From: Candidatus Palauibacter soopunensis
GTDB lineage: Bacteria; Gemmatimonadota; Gemmatimonadetes; Palauibacterales; Palauibacteraceae
DNA length: 44,742 nt
Direction: 5' to 3'
NCBI RefSeq assembly: GCF_947581735.1
Contig: NZ_CANPVT010000006.1
Span: forward strand, 1-44,742
The translations under genes and the position numbers were made by a program. The notes under the pieces were generated by a model, which worked only from the letters and a program-made list of their open reading frames with translations, was not told where the DNA came from and searched no databases. Of this stretch, positions 16,549 through 24,014 are shown piece after piece (position 1 is the stretch's first letter; the number at the start of each line of letters is the position of its first letter).

Positions 16549-19446
16549 ATGGCCCGACACACGGAACCGTTGGTGAACGCCGTCTTGGCCGGTGCTCTGA
16601 ACCGTAGGCATCCACGATGGCGCGTGACCGCCGAACAAACTGATGTCTTCGGGCACCGGGGACTGCGACCCGATGTTCTCGTTCAACTCGGCGGTGCCCC
16701 ACCCATCATCTTGGAGACGGAGTTCGCGCCAGCCTCCACCGTCGAGGAGGATGCCCGCGCTCGGTTGGGCAAGCTGACCAAGGACTCCGGTTACGAAATC
16801 GAACAGGTCGTCGCGGTTCGCTTGGACGCGGCGCTCCGGCGCGCCAGCGACCTCCCGGCCGCAGTCGAGGCGACGCGAGTTGAATGGTGTGTCCTCTCTG
16901 GCCATGGCGGCCACTCCCTCCGGTGGCCCGACCGGGGTTGGCTCGGCGGCGGGATCGACGACCTCGCTCGTGCGATTGAAGAGGTGTCCCTTTCGGAACG
17001 TCTGGTCGCGGAAGGTCTCACGATTCTGGAGCAGGGTGTGCGGCAGGCTGCCCACATCCTACGCGCCGATGCGGCCGAGACCTCTCGGACGGGGTTGGAA
17101 GCGACCGCTCGGCTGCTCCACCAAGAAGACAGCGAGCAGACATCGCGCATGGCGATGGCGATCATCGCGAATGCGATGACCTTTCACACGACACTGGCGG
17201 GCATGCATGGCATCCCCCATCTGGACAGCTTGCGCGGGGCGTCCGGAAGCATCCTTCGGCCACGGCTTCTCCAGTGCTGGCGGGACATCCTTAGGATCAA
17301 CTACTGGCCGATCTTCAAGATCGCGATCGATCTCCTGCTGACCATTCGTGACGCCCCGGCCTTGACCATCATGGACCGGCTCGCCGATGTCGCCCACGAG
17401 CTTGCAAGGATCGGGGCAACCAGCCTCAATGACCTCTCCGGGCGGATGTTTCAACGGCTGATCGTGGATCGCAAGTTTCTCGCCACGTTCTACACGCTGC
17501 CCAATTCGGCCGCGCTGCTGGCCGAACTTTCGGTGCCGGATCTCGATGTGGACTGGGGAGACGCATCCGCCGTCCAGAGGCTCAGGATCGGTGACCTCGC
17601 GTGTGGGACGGGGACTCTGTTGCTGGCAGCCTACCAAGGCGTGCTTGCCCGCCACCGACATTCCGGTGGTGATGACGCGAGACTGCACGCTCGGATGATG
17701 GAACGCGGCTTGGTGGCTGCCGACATCATGCCCGCAGCGACACACCTGACAGCCTCGAATCTCTCCGGGACTCACCCGGGGATCACGTTCGAGCGAACGT
17801 GCGTGTACACCATGCCCTACGGCCGACAGCCTCAGGAGCAGGAACTCCCAATCGCCATCGGGTCGCTCGACCTCTTGGACGAGGGCCATGCGTCAATGGC
17901 GCTCTTTGGAACGGGGCAACGGCAGGCACGCGGGGACAGGGAGGACGAGGGGAACGTTGACGCTCGCGTGGAGATCCCACCGGAATGCCTGGACTTGGCC
18001 ATCATGAATCCGCCGTTCACTCGCCCTACCAACCACGAGTCCACCACAGTGCCCGTCCCGTCGTTCGCCGGTTTTGACACGAGCCAAGCCGAACAACGGG
18101 AGATGTCGAAGCGGTTGAACGAGATCGGTCGCTACATGGGATCCCGTGTCGGCAATGGCAACGCAGGGCTGGCCTCGCACTTCGTGGACCTCGCGCACGC
18201 GAAGACCCGACCGGGTGGACTGATCGCTCTGGTGCTGCCCGCATCGTTCGCGCAAGGGGGGTCTTGGGAGGCGGCACGGGCACTGATCGAAACGGAATAC
18301 GAGGACATCGTGGTCGTGACGATCGCGGCATCTGGCAACACGGACCGAGCGTTTTCCGCCGACACCGGAATGGCCGAGGTGCTCCTAGTAGCGAAGAAGA
18401 GAACGGATGAGGACTCGGCGGGATGTTCCACCCTTTTCGCGAACCTGAAGCGGCGTCCGAGGAGCCTCTTGGAAGCTACTGACGTGGCGCGTGCGATTCG
18501 CGAAACCCTACGGGATGGGGGAAGAGCTGGTTGGTTGCTGGTGGGAGATAGTTCCGTGGCTGGCAGCTACGTGCGTGACAAACTGTCGTCGACCGGGGCG
18601 GCCGGAATCCGAAACCCTGACCTTGCCACTTCTCTGCTAGCTCTCTCGACTGGAATGTTGCAACTCCCGCGCCAGCGAGAGGTTTGCCGCATACCCATGG
18701 CGCTACTGTCGGACCTTGGACGAAGAGGCCCTATCCACCGTGACCTTTCCGGGTGGGGCTCTCAGGGTTCTCCGCGCGGGCCATGGGACATCGTGCATCT
18801 CTCCGACGCGGAGAAGCCGCCCACCTACCCGGCGCTGTGGGCTCATCAGGCGGAAAGCGAGCGCTTCTTGGTGGTCCAGCCGGATCGCGCGGGTCGCGTT
18901 CGCGAGGGCTGTGAGGAACTCGCCTTGGATCGGTGGGGTGCAGCCGCTAGTCGGCTTCACTTCAGTCTGGATTTCCAGATCAACTCTCAGAGCTTGTCGG
19001 CATGCCTGACACCGCAACCGGCGATAGGGGGCAGGGCGTGGCCCAGTTTCTTGCTGGATCGTGCGGAGTGGGAAACGCCCGTCGTTCTTTGGGCTAACAC
19101 AACCCTCGGGCTCATGTCCTTCTGGTGGAAGGGGTCTAGACAGCATCAAGGGCGAGCGTCGATGACGTTGAGCCGCCTGCCGGAATTGCCGGTCCTCGAC
19201 CCCCGCCAACTCGGCGAGGGCCAGATCCAGAAGGCACAGGAACTCTTCGCTGAGTTCCGCAACCGTCCGCTTCTGCCGGCCAACGAGGCGTATCGGGATC
19301 CGGTCCGGGCGGATCTCGACCAAGCCGTGCTCGTGCGCCTCTTGGGCCTACCGGAGGGGATCGAGGAGTCGCTTCGGCTTCTTCGCGATCAATGGTGTGC
19401 GGAACCGAGCGTACACGGTGGGAAGGGTACGCGAATCCTGGTGTAG
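16549..19446 (+). CDS. Single-chain type IIG-like restriction/N6-adenine methyltransferase
   Basis: Protein of 965 aa. The N-terminus carries a possible PD-(D/E)XK nuclease signature: Pro41-Asp42 in RPDVLVQL and Glu56-Thr-Glu58 in IILETEFAP. The ExE ending in place of ExK is as in BamHI. A helical region follows. The N6-adenine methyltransferase has motif I at 348-356 (GDLACGTGT) and catalytic motif IV NPPF at 487-490. The C-terminal third (about 620-965) should hold target recognition and has no family I recognise. This layout suits type IIG enzymes that both cut and methylate, but it could also be a methyltransferase with an inactive nuclease. It is cargo of E1, so it may protect the host or stabilise the element by post-segregational killing. 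The start has only a weak GAGAG site. Confidence 0.78.
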   Translation: MARHTEPLVNAVLAGALNRRHPRWRVTAEQTDVFGHRGLRPDVLVQLGGAPPIILETEFAPASTVEEDARARLGKLTKDSGYEIEQVVAVRLDAALRRASDLPAAVEATRVEWCVLSGHGGHSLRWPDRGWLGGGIDDLARAIEEVSLSERLVAEGLTILEQGVRQAAHILRADAAETSRTGLEATARLLHQEDSEQTSRMAMAIIANAMTFHTTLAGMHGIPHLDSLRGASGSILRPRLLQCWRDILRINYWPIFKIAIDLLLTIRDAPALTIMDRLADVAHELARIGATSLNDLSGRMFQRLIVDRKFLATFYTLPNSAALLAELSVPDLDVDWGDASAVQRLRIGDLACGTGTLLLAAYQGVLARHRHSGGDDARLHARMMERGLVAADIMPAATHLTASNLSGTHPGITFERTCVYTMPYGRQPQEQELPIAIGSLDLLDEGHASMALFGTGQRQARGDREDEGNVDARVEIPPECLDLAIMNPPFTRPTNHESTTVPVPSFAGFDTSQAEQREMSKRLNEIGRYMGSRVGNGNAGLASHFVDLAHAKTRPGGLIALVLPASFAQGGSWEAARALIETEYEDIVVVTIAASGNTDRAFSADTGMAEVLLVAKKRTDEDSAGCSTLFANLKRRPRSLLEATDVARAIRETLRDGGRAGWLLVGDSSVAGSYVRDKLSSTGAAGIRNPDLATSLLALSTGMLQLPRQREVCRIPMALLSDLGRRGPIHRDLSGWGSQGSPRGPWDIVHLSDAEKPPTYPALWAHQAESERFLVVQPDRAGRVREGCEELALDRWGAAASRLHFSLDFQINSQSLSACLTPQPAIGGRAWPSFLLDRAEWETPVVLWANTTLGLMSFWWKGSRQHQGRASMTLSRLPELPVLDPRQLGEGQIQKAQELFAEFRNRPLLPANEAYRDPVRADLDQAVLVRLLGLPEGIEESLRLLRDQWCAEPSVHGGKGTRILV

Positions 19447-19532
19447 TGGTGTTGTCCAGTCCTGTAATGACGGGCTGGAGCGTGAGGTACGCGATCTGGC
19501 CCGTCAACCAAATCCGAAGAGGGAGAAGAAGA

Positions 19533-19901
19533 GTGCCGGAGCCGAAGACAGAGCAGGGTGTGCCGGAGCCGAACGAGGATCAGGGAGCTCCCAAACTCAA
19601 GGAGAAGCGGCCTTGGGTGCGTTGGGGTTCCTCGATCTCAATTGAAGAGCGCAAGAGCCGTGTTCGTGTATGGGTAACCAAAGCCGCTGCGTACTGGGTT
19701 TTCTTGGGGAGTGCCGTCCTTGTCGCGGCGTTATGGATCGACGAGTTAGACGCGGAAAAGATGCAGGCTGCCAAGGACATCTACATGACAGTCTTGCCGG
19801 TCGCGACGGGCGTCATCACGTATTGGTTCGCGAGCCGAGGCATCTCAAGCAAGGGTAGCAAGCCGCCGCCGCCAGAAGAGGAGGATGGATCGCCGCAGTA
19901 G
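19533..19901 (+). CDS. Small membrane protein of E1, unknown function
   Basis: About 122 aa from the GTG at 19533, which is preceded by GGGAGAAG; an in-frame ATG at 19467 would add 22 residues. The N-terminus is charged and Pro/Glu-rich with two copies of a PEP-like motif (VPEPKTEQG, VPEPNEDQG). Two hydrophobic segments follow: AAAYWVFLGSAVLVAALWI (about 50-68) and DIYMTVLPVATGVITYWFA (about 81-99). The short tail is Pro/Glu-rich. It lies directly after the restriction/methyltransferase gene and is the last gene before the right border. Function is not recognised; a membrane effector or accessory of the neighbouring defence-like gene is a guess. Confidence 0.6.
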   Translation: MPEPKTEQGVPEPNEDQGAPKLKEKRPWVRWGSSISIEERKSRVRVWVTKAAAYWVFLGSAVLVAALWIDELDAEKMQAAKDIYMTVLPVATGVITYWFASRGISSKGSKPPPPEEEDGSPQ

Positions 19902-20173
19902 CGATTCGCCGCACCCCTCAAGCCCGAGAGTGGCCAAAAGGGGTTGGGCTACCATCAAGCGGATCGCGCCAGCGCCGAGCCGCTTTCAAGGAGCAGCGCG
20001 ATGACCTCATGGCGTTGTCGCAATCAACTGTCCGGCTCCCGCCATTCACGTCCGGTTTTCCCGCTTTCGCGGCACGGTCCAGCAAGATCCAGTACACCGA
20101 CAGGAGGGGCAGATCGTGCAGTCCCAGTTAGACTTACGTGATCTCCTGCCTTGATTCTGGCCTTTAGCCGTCC
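19902..20173. other. E1 right end, no gene seen
   Basis: 272 bases between the last E1 gene and the right core. It contains two arm-like sites (20034-20046 and 20054-20067). Otherwise I see no convincing coding or RNA feature. The ggt reading frame is closed here by TAG at 20165-20167. Confidence 0.6.
20034..20067. repeat. Integrase arm-like sites, E1 right end
   Basis: GGCTCCCGCCATT (20034-20046) resembles the left-end arm GACTCCCGCCGATT. GGTTTTCCCGCTTT (20054-20067) resembles GATTCCCGCTGATT. Both are in the same orientation as the left pair and lie about 110-140 bases inside the right core. The match is weaker than at the left end. Confidence 0.45.
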
Positions 20174-20182
20174 GCCTACGCG
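20174..20182. repeat. E1 right core site (attR), GCCTACGCG
   Basis: Second copy of the 9-base core. To its right, GCC GAT CCC GCC CTG continues the ggt frame (ADPALVDVPADELLS). To its left the frame is interrupted by TAG a few bases away. Confidence 0.85.
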
Positions 20183-20992
20183 GCCGATCCCGCCCTGGTC
20201 GACGTGCCCGCCGACGAGTTGCTGTCGAAAGAGTACGCGGCGGCCCGCCGATCGCTCATCGACCCGTCCCGGCTGATGGCGTACCCGGGCGCCGGAAGTC
20301 CAGTGCGGGTCGACGAATTCCAGCCGGGCGTGCGCGCTGCCGGAGAGGCGACGGGAGAAGCAGCGCTCACACCTCGACGAGGCCATCTGGCGGAACAGAC
20401 ACACGCGGGGAGCACGACCAGTTTCTCCATCGCCGACCGCTTCGGCAACGTCGTCGCGGCCACGCCCACACACGGCGGCGCCTTCGGCACGGGAGTGGTG
20501 GTCGGCAACACCGGCCTGACCTTCAACAACGGGTCCCGCATCGGTTCGACATCGCCCTATCCCGACCACGTGAACTACGTCCGGGGCGGGCAGATTCCGA
20601 TCCTCAACAACTCCCCCATCATCGTGCTCCGGGAGGGTCGATTCCATGCGGCTCTGGGGACGCCGGGCGGCGAGACGATCGGCCAGACCCAGTTCCAGGT
20701 GCTGGTGAACCTCCTCGACTTCGGGATGCCGATCCAGCAGGCGATCGCGGCGCCCCGCTTCACCCTGAGCGGCGAGCCGAACTTCTACCTGCCCGGAGCC
20801 GAGATCCGCTTCCGCCTGGAGGATCGACTGCCCACGGACGTCGTCCGGACGCTGGGGGGATTGGGATACACCGTGGAACTCGCCCCCGGATACGCCTTCG
20901 GCAGCATACAGGGCATCACTCTCGATGCCGCGACCGGGGCCCTCATGGCGGGCGCCGACCCCCGCCGCGTGGCCTACGCAGTGGGCTGGTGA
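20174..20992 (+). pseudogene. ggt: Gamma-glutamyltransferase, 3' half, separated by E1
   Basis: C-terminal 272 residues or so of the interrupted gamma-glutamyltranspeptidase. It holds the autoprocessing and catalytic threonine in GSTTSFSIADRFGNVV (codon 20414-20416, equivalent to the first Thr of the TTHxS motif). It also holds the substrate-binding stretch NNSPIIV and the C-terminal GTPGGETIGQTQFQVLVNLLDF block. Joined to the 5' half through the shared core, it reads VYAYAADPALVDVP with no gap or frame change. Possible internal starts such as GTG at 20204 exist, but a lone small subunit would lack the signal peptide. It therefore looks silent until E1 excises. Confidence 0.9.
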
Positions 20993-21090
20993 GGCGGTGA
21001 GGTGCGCGGCATCAGGCGGGGTCAACGGCGCGATGGCCAGCGTCGCCATTGCAATTGCGAAGTTTCATCCCGGGACGGTAACTATCCGCC

Positions 21091-21624
21091 ATGGATATCG
21101 TCGCCATGTTGCGCAGCTACGACGGGAAGCGCGTCGCGCCGTTCCGCGCGGTGGCGGAAGCAGTGCGAGACGCGCCCGAGGGAGCCGTCGACCGCCTCCT
21201 CGAGCTGGCCGCCTCCGACGAGACGGTTCTCCAGGTGGGCGCGACATGGGTGCTCAAGTCCCTTGCCGAACGGGATATGGCGCCGCGCGACGGCGACGCC
21301 GTGGAGTTGCTGCGGCTACTGCATTGCCCCCTTGCGTCTGATGCCCTCCTTCATCTGCTGCAGACCCTGCCGCACATGGACTTACCGGCCGATCTCCCCG
21401 TCGGTGAGGAACGGGCGCTCCATCGCGCTCTACTGCGGCTGATTGAGTCCGACCGCGTTTTTGTGCGAGCGTGGGCGTACAACGGCCTGGGGCTACTGGC
21501 GGCGCGGAACCCGGCCTTGCGGGACGAAGTCGAAGGGCTGTTCAGCCGGGCGGACAAAACGGAGACCGCGGCGGTGAAGGTACGCATACGCCACGCGCGC
21601 GCGGCGTTTAGAGACAGAGTATGA
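21091..21624 (+). CDS. HEAT-repeat-like protein
   Basis: Predicted all-helical protein of 177 aa. Repeating helix pairs of about 35-40 residues (VDRLLELAASDETVLQVGATWVLKSL, DALLHLLQTLPHM, VFVRAWAYNGLGLLAARNP) look like HEAT or armadillo repeats, which usually bind other proteins. No signal peptide, membrane segment or catalytic motif is seen. The ATG at 21091 has only a weak ribosome site. It lies 98 bases after the ggt 3' half and converges on the DUF429 gene. Confidence 0.6.
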   Translation: MDIVAMLRSYDGKRVAPFRAVAEAVRDAPEGAVDRLLELAASDETVLQVGATWVLKSLAERDMAPRDGDAVELLRLLHCPLASDALLHLLQTLPHMDLPADLPVGEERALHRALLRLIESDRVFVRAWAYNGLGLLAARNPALRDEVEGLFSRADKTETAAVKVRIRHARAAFRDRV

Positions 21625-21733
21625 GTCTCGAAACGACTGGCGGCACCAAGTTCCAATGCCCCGCCCGTCGTGGGCACTCCGGTTGACCAGAGCCTTCGCG
21701 TGCGCCTCGGTATCATGAGCGTGTGGCGGGGAC

Positions 21734-22570
21734 TCACGGGCAATCGGCCGGCCGATTCATGGTGCGCGGTGGACCTGCGGCACTCCCGCGGATCTCCTGA
21801 GCCCACCAGATTCTTCCCTCCATGAGTTCGGTGGCGTCCCGGGCAGCTTGGAGAGCCCAAGACTTGCCCAGGTGTCGGCTCATGGCTACGGCGGAGACCG
21901 CAGCGTCGAAGGCGTCCTCGGAGGACATGGCCTTGCACGCGAGCGACCCCTCCATTTCCGGAAATCCCTGATTCAGGTACGCCTCCCGCGCATCAAAGTC
22001 GGACTTGTTCACCGGACCCGTGAGCAGTCGCGGATATATCTCGATCACCAGTGGCATCTGCGCTTCATGAAACGGCCAGATCGAGAAGCCCGCCGCACGG
22101 AGCTTCGCCAGGTGGGGCATTCCTCGGATCGAACCGGTACCCACCGCACCGCCGCCGCCGATCTGGAACACGCTTTTGGGATTCGAGCCCATCACTCCGG
22201 ACACGTGCCGTTCCGTGCGCCGAAAATGTTGACGCAACTTTGGCTTGCCCTTGCCCGGCCTTCCCCAAAACGGGTGCGGGCAGTTGCTTAGCCATTCTTC
22301 TCCCCGGGCGGCGACGAACTCCCAGAGCATCTCGATCGACCCCGCGCCCAATTGTTCCGCGAACCAGCGGGGGAAGGAGAACCCGAAATCCAGGCCAACC
22401 ACGACATCGGAGTCCACCGCCGCATCGTCGATCAGATGGCGGATCAGTTCGCCGCGGTCGCGCCCGGACTCCAGGCGCGCCAGGCGTCCGTCCCGCACCT
22501 CGGCGAGCCAGATCTTCGATGACGCCCCAGACTTCGCGCCGGACCAGTCGACGGCGATGGCGCGGTTCAT
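21734..22570 (-). CDS. DUF429 family protein (predicted RNase H-like fold)
   Basis: Protein of 278 aa with hallmarks of the DUF429 family. The N-terminal strand AIAVDWSGAKSG carries the conserved Asp, followed by VVVGLDFGFSFP with a second acidic position. A C-terminal acidic stretch SSEDAFDAAVSAVAMSRH completes a likely metal-binding trio. The family is predicted to have an RNase H-like fold; its role is unknown. The ATG at 22570 overlaps the Kdo hydroxylase stop by four bases and is preferred to an upstream start at 22783, which would read through the Kdo hydroxylase gene in another frame. It is the last gene of the PQQ dehydrogenase-RidA-KdoO operon. Confidence 0.78.
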   Translation of the reverse strand: MNRAIAVDWSGAKSGASSKIWLAEVRDGRLARLESGRDRGELIRHLIDDAAVDSDVVVGLDFGFSFPRWFAEQLGAGSIEMLWEFVAARGEEWLSNCPHPFWGRPGKGKPKLRQHFRRTERHVSGVMGSNPKSVFQIGGGGAVGTGSIRGMPHLAKLRAAGFSIWPFHEAQMPLVIEIYPRLLTGPVNKSDFDAREAYLNQGFPEMEGSLACKAMSSEDAFDAAVSAVAMSRHLGKSWALQAARDATELMEGRIWWAQEIRGSAAGPPRTMNRPADCP

Positions 22571-23409
22571 CGGCCTCCGGCGCGCGGCAGCTTGGGGCCC
22601 CGGGCGTCCGGAGGGGATCCACCGCGCAGGATGTTGATGGGGGCGAGTTCCGGGTGGCGGCAGGCGGCGAGGCGGAGGATGAAGGTGTCGACGAGGGCGT
22701 GCTGACCTGACAGGCTGGCGTGGCTCACCATGTCGGTGAGGACCATCCAGGCGGAGAAGGGCGGGAAGCGGATCTCCCGCCATGACTCGTCCCGCTCCTG
22801 GAAGGACGGCGTGTCCTTCATGTAGTTGTGGAAGCGCCGCATGAGACGGTCGTACGGGCTCGAGTCCGCGAGCACCGCCTCACCGAGCCCCGCCTTCGCG
22901 ACCGCCCGCAGCAGGCGCCCGCGGAGACGGTCCACGGGGCCCCTTCCGAGCGAGCGGGAATCCGCCACGCCCGCCTCGGTCCCGTAGCGGAAAAACACGT
23001 CGGGGAACGTCCCCTTCGTGCACCACATGCGGTCCTCTTCGGGGTTCACGTTGACGAAGAAACGGAGGATCCGATCTCCGTCGGTCGCCCCGTAGGCGCC
23101 GGCATCGAAGTGGATCAGTTCGTTGCTCGCGTGCGCGGAGAGGCCGCGGCCACGCTCCTGGATCGGGCGGAAGCTCGTCGTCCCCACCGTCCATCCCTCG
23201 GTGAGCGCGGGCATGCACTCCCGCAGGAAGGCGCGAACCCTGGCGCCGTGCGCGGTGAGCGTGTCGAGAACGGCGTCCCGCAACCCCCCGCGTGCCGTGA
23301 CTCCGCGAAGACGCCTGCTCTCGGGGTGGTAGCTGACGTTCTTCGCGCGCAACTGGCGCGGGAGTTCCGCGCGCAACCGCTCGAGATCCTCGTCCGGCGG
23401 GAGTTCCAC
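22567..23409 (-). CDS. kdoO: Kdo hydroxylase (Fe(II)/2-oxoglutarate-dependent), start uncertain
   Basis: Family of dioxygenases that hydroxylate the Kdo sugar of inner-core lipopolysaccharide to Ko. Seen: TTSFRPIQERGRGLS, then LIHFDAGAYG with the iron-binding HxD, and DRILRFFVNVNPEEDRMW, all typical of this family. The only canonical start in frame is GTG at 23409. The frame stays open upstream to 23553, however, and encodes ALERGEIIFFPACP, which looks like the conserved N-terminus. No ATG, GTG or TTG is available there; a CTG at 23500-23502, 23512-23514 or 23518-23520 may be used. It sits between the RidA-like and DUF429 genes with overlapping ends. Confidence 0.75.
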   Translation of the reverse strand: MELPPDEDLERLRAELPRQLRAKNVSYHPESRRLRGVTARGGLRDAVLDTLTAHGARVRAFLRECMPALTEGWTVGTTSFRPIQERGRGLSAHASNELIHFDAGAYGATDGDRILRFFVNVNPEEDRMWCTKGTFPDVFFRYGTEAGVADSRSLGRGPVDRLRGRLLRAVAKAGLGEAVLADSSPYDRLMRRFHNYMKDTPSFQERDESWREIRFPPFSAWMVLTDMVSHASLSGQHALVDTFILRLAACRHPELAPINILRGGSPPDARGPKLPRAGGR

Positions 23410-23530
23410 CGGACACGCGGGGAAGAAGATGATTTCCCCCCGCTCCAGCGCGTCGGCGAGATCGGGTCGGGGCCCTCGAACGGGCCCCGCCTCGGTGACC
23501 AGATCCCGCCCCAGGCTCAGCTGCCCCGAC

Positions 23531-23977
23531 TCAGTTGCGGGAGCCGATCGCCATCACCTCGAAGCGCGCCCCGAACAGGAGGGGCCCGGAGCCGAGGAAG
23601 GCGCGCGCCGGGAAGTTCTCCGTGAAATACGTCCGGTAGACCTTGTTGAAGACATCGTAGAGATCGACGTCCGAGCAGAACACCTGCACGGAGACGAGGT
23701 CGTCCATCGTGATCCCGGCCTCTTCCACCGTGTTCTTGATCGCCTCCATGACGAGCCGGGCCTCCTCCTCCGCGTCGTTCGGCGGACGCCCATCGACGAG
23801 GCCGAGCGATCCGGAAACGAAGAGCAGGTCGCCCACCCAGACGGCGCCGCTGAACGGAAGGACGCCTTCCTCGCTCGCGTGCCGCGGATTGATGTACTCG
23901 CGCTGGGCTGAAAGATCGGAAGCCATGGCCGCGAAACCTCCGGTGGCAAGAAGTGAGACCAGGATGAAGCGCTTCAT
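23531..23977 (-). CDS. RidA/YjgF family protein with signal peptide
   Basis: Protein of 148 aa of the Rid family, whose members hydrolyse reactive enamine/imine intermediates. An N-terminal signal peptide (MKRFILVSLLATGGFAAMASDLSA) precedes a Rid domain with PFSGAVWVGDLLFVSGSLG and the C-terminal GARFEVMAIG. That last motif carries the Arg that binds the substrate carboxylate in active members. Export is unusual, since well-studied RidA proteins are cytoplasmic. It starts 37 bases after the PQQ dehydrogenase gene stop, so it is probably co-transcribed and may act on periplasmic oxidation products. Confidence 0.85.
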   Translation of the reverse strand: MKRFILVSLLATGGFAAMASDLSAQREYINPRHASEEGVLPFSGAVWVGDLLFVSGSLGLVDGRPPNDAEEEARLVMEAIKNTVEEAGITMDDLVSVQVFCSDVDLYDVFNKVYRTYFTENFPARAFLGSGPLLFGARFEVMAIGSRN

Positions 23978-24014
23978 GAGTCGATTCCTCTCGTTTTCGG
24001 TTTCGTACGTGACG

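Larger units (their letters stand above)
13328..20182. mobile_element. Integrative mobilizable element E1 inserted in ggt
   Basis: A 6846-bp unit lies between two identical 9-bp copies of GCCTACGCG (13328-13336 and 20174-20182), both inside the split ggt gene. Contents from left: tyrosine integrase (minus strand, reading toward the left border), MobC-like protein, MOB relaxase, restriction/methyltransferase-like protein and a small membrane protein. Tandem integrase arm-like sites lie inside both ends. It has a relaxase but no conjugation pore genes, so transfer would depend on a helper. No excisionase was recognised. The large methyltransferase gene looks visibly less GC-rich than the host genes, consistent with acquisition. 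Confidence 0.88.

Noticed and set aside
20168-20992. The ggt 3' half as an independent hydrolase gene starting at GTG 20204
   Set aside because: It begins mid-domain, has no signal peptide or ribosome site and continues the interrupted ggt frame exactly.
21941-21960. GAGCGACCCC in the DUF429 gene as another R-type repeat
   Set aside because: Only part of the arm matches, there is no complementary arm at about 80 bases, and it is inside a coding sequence.
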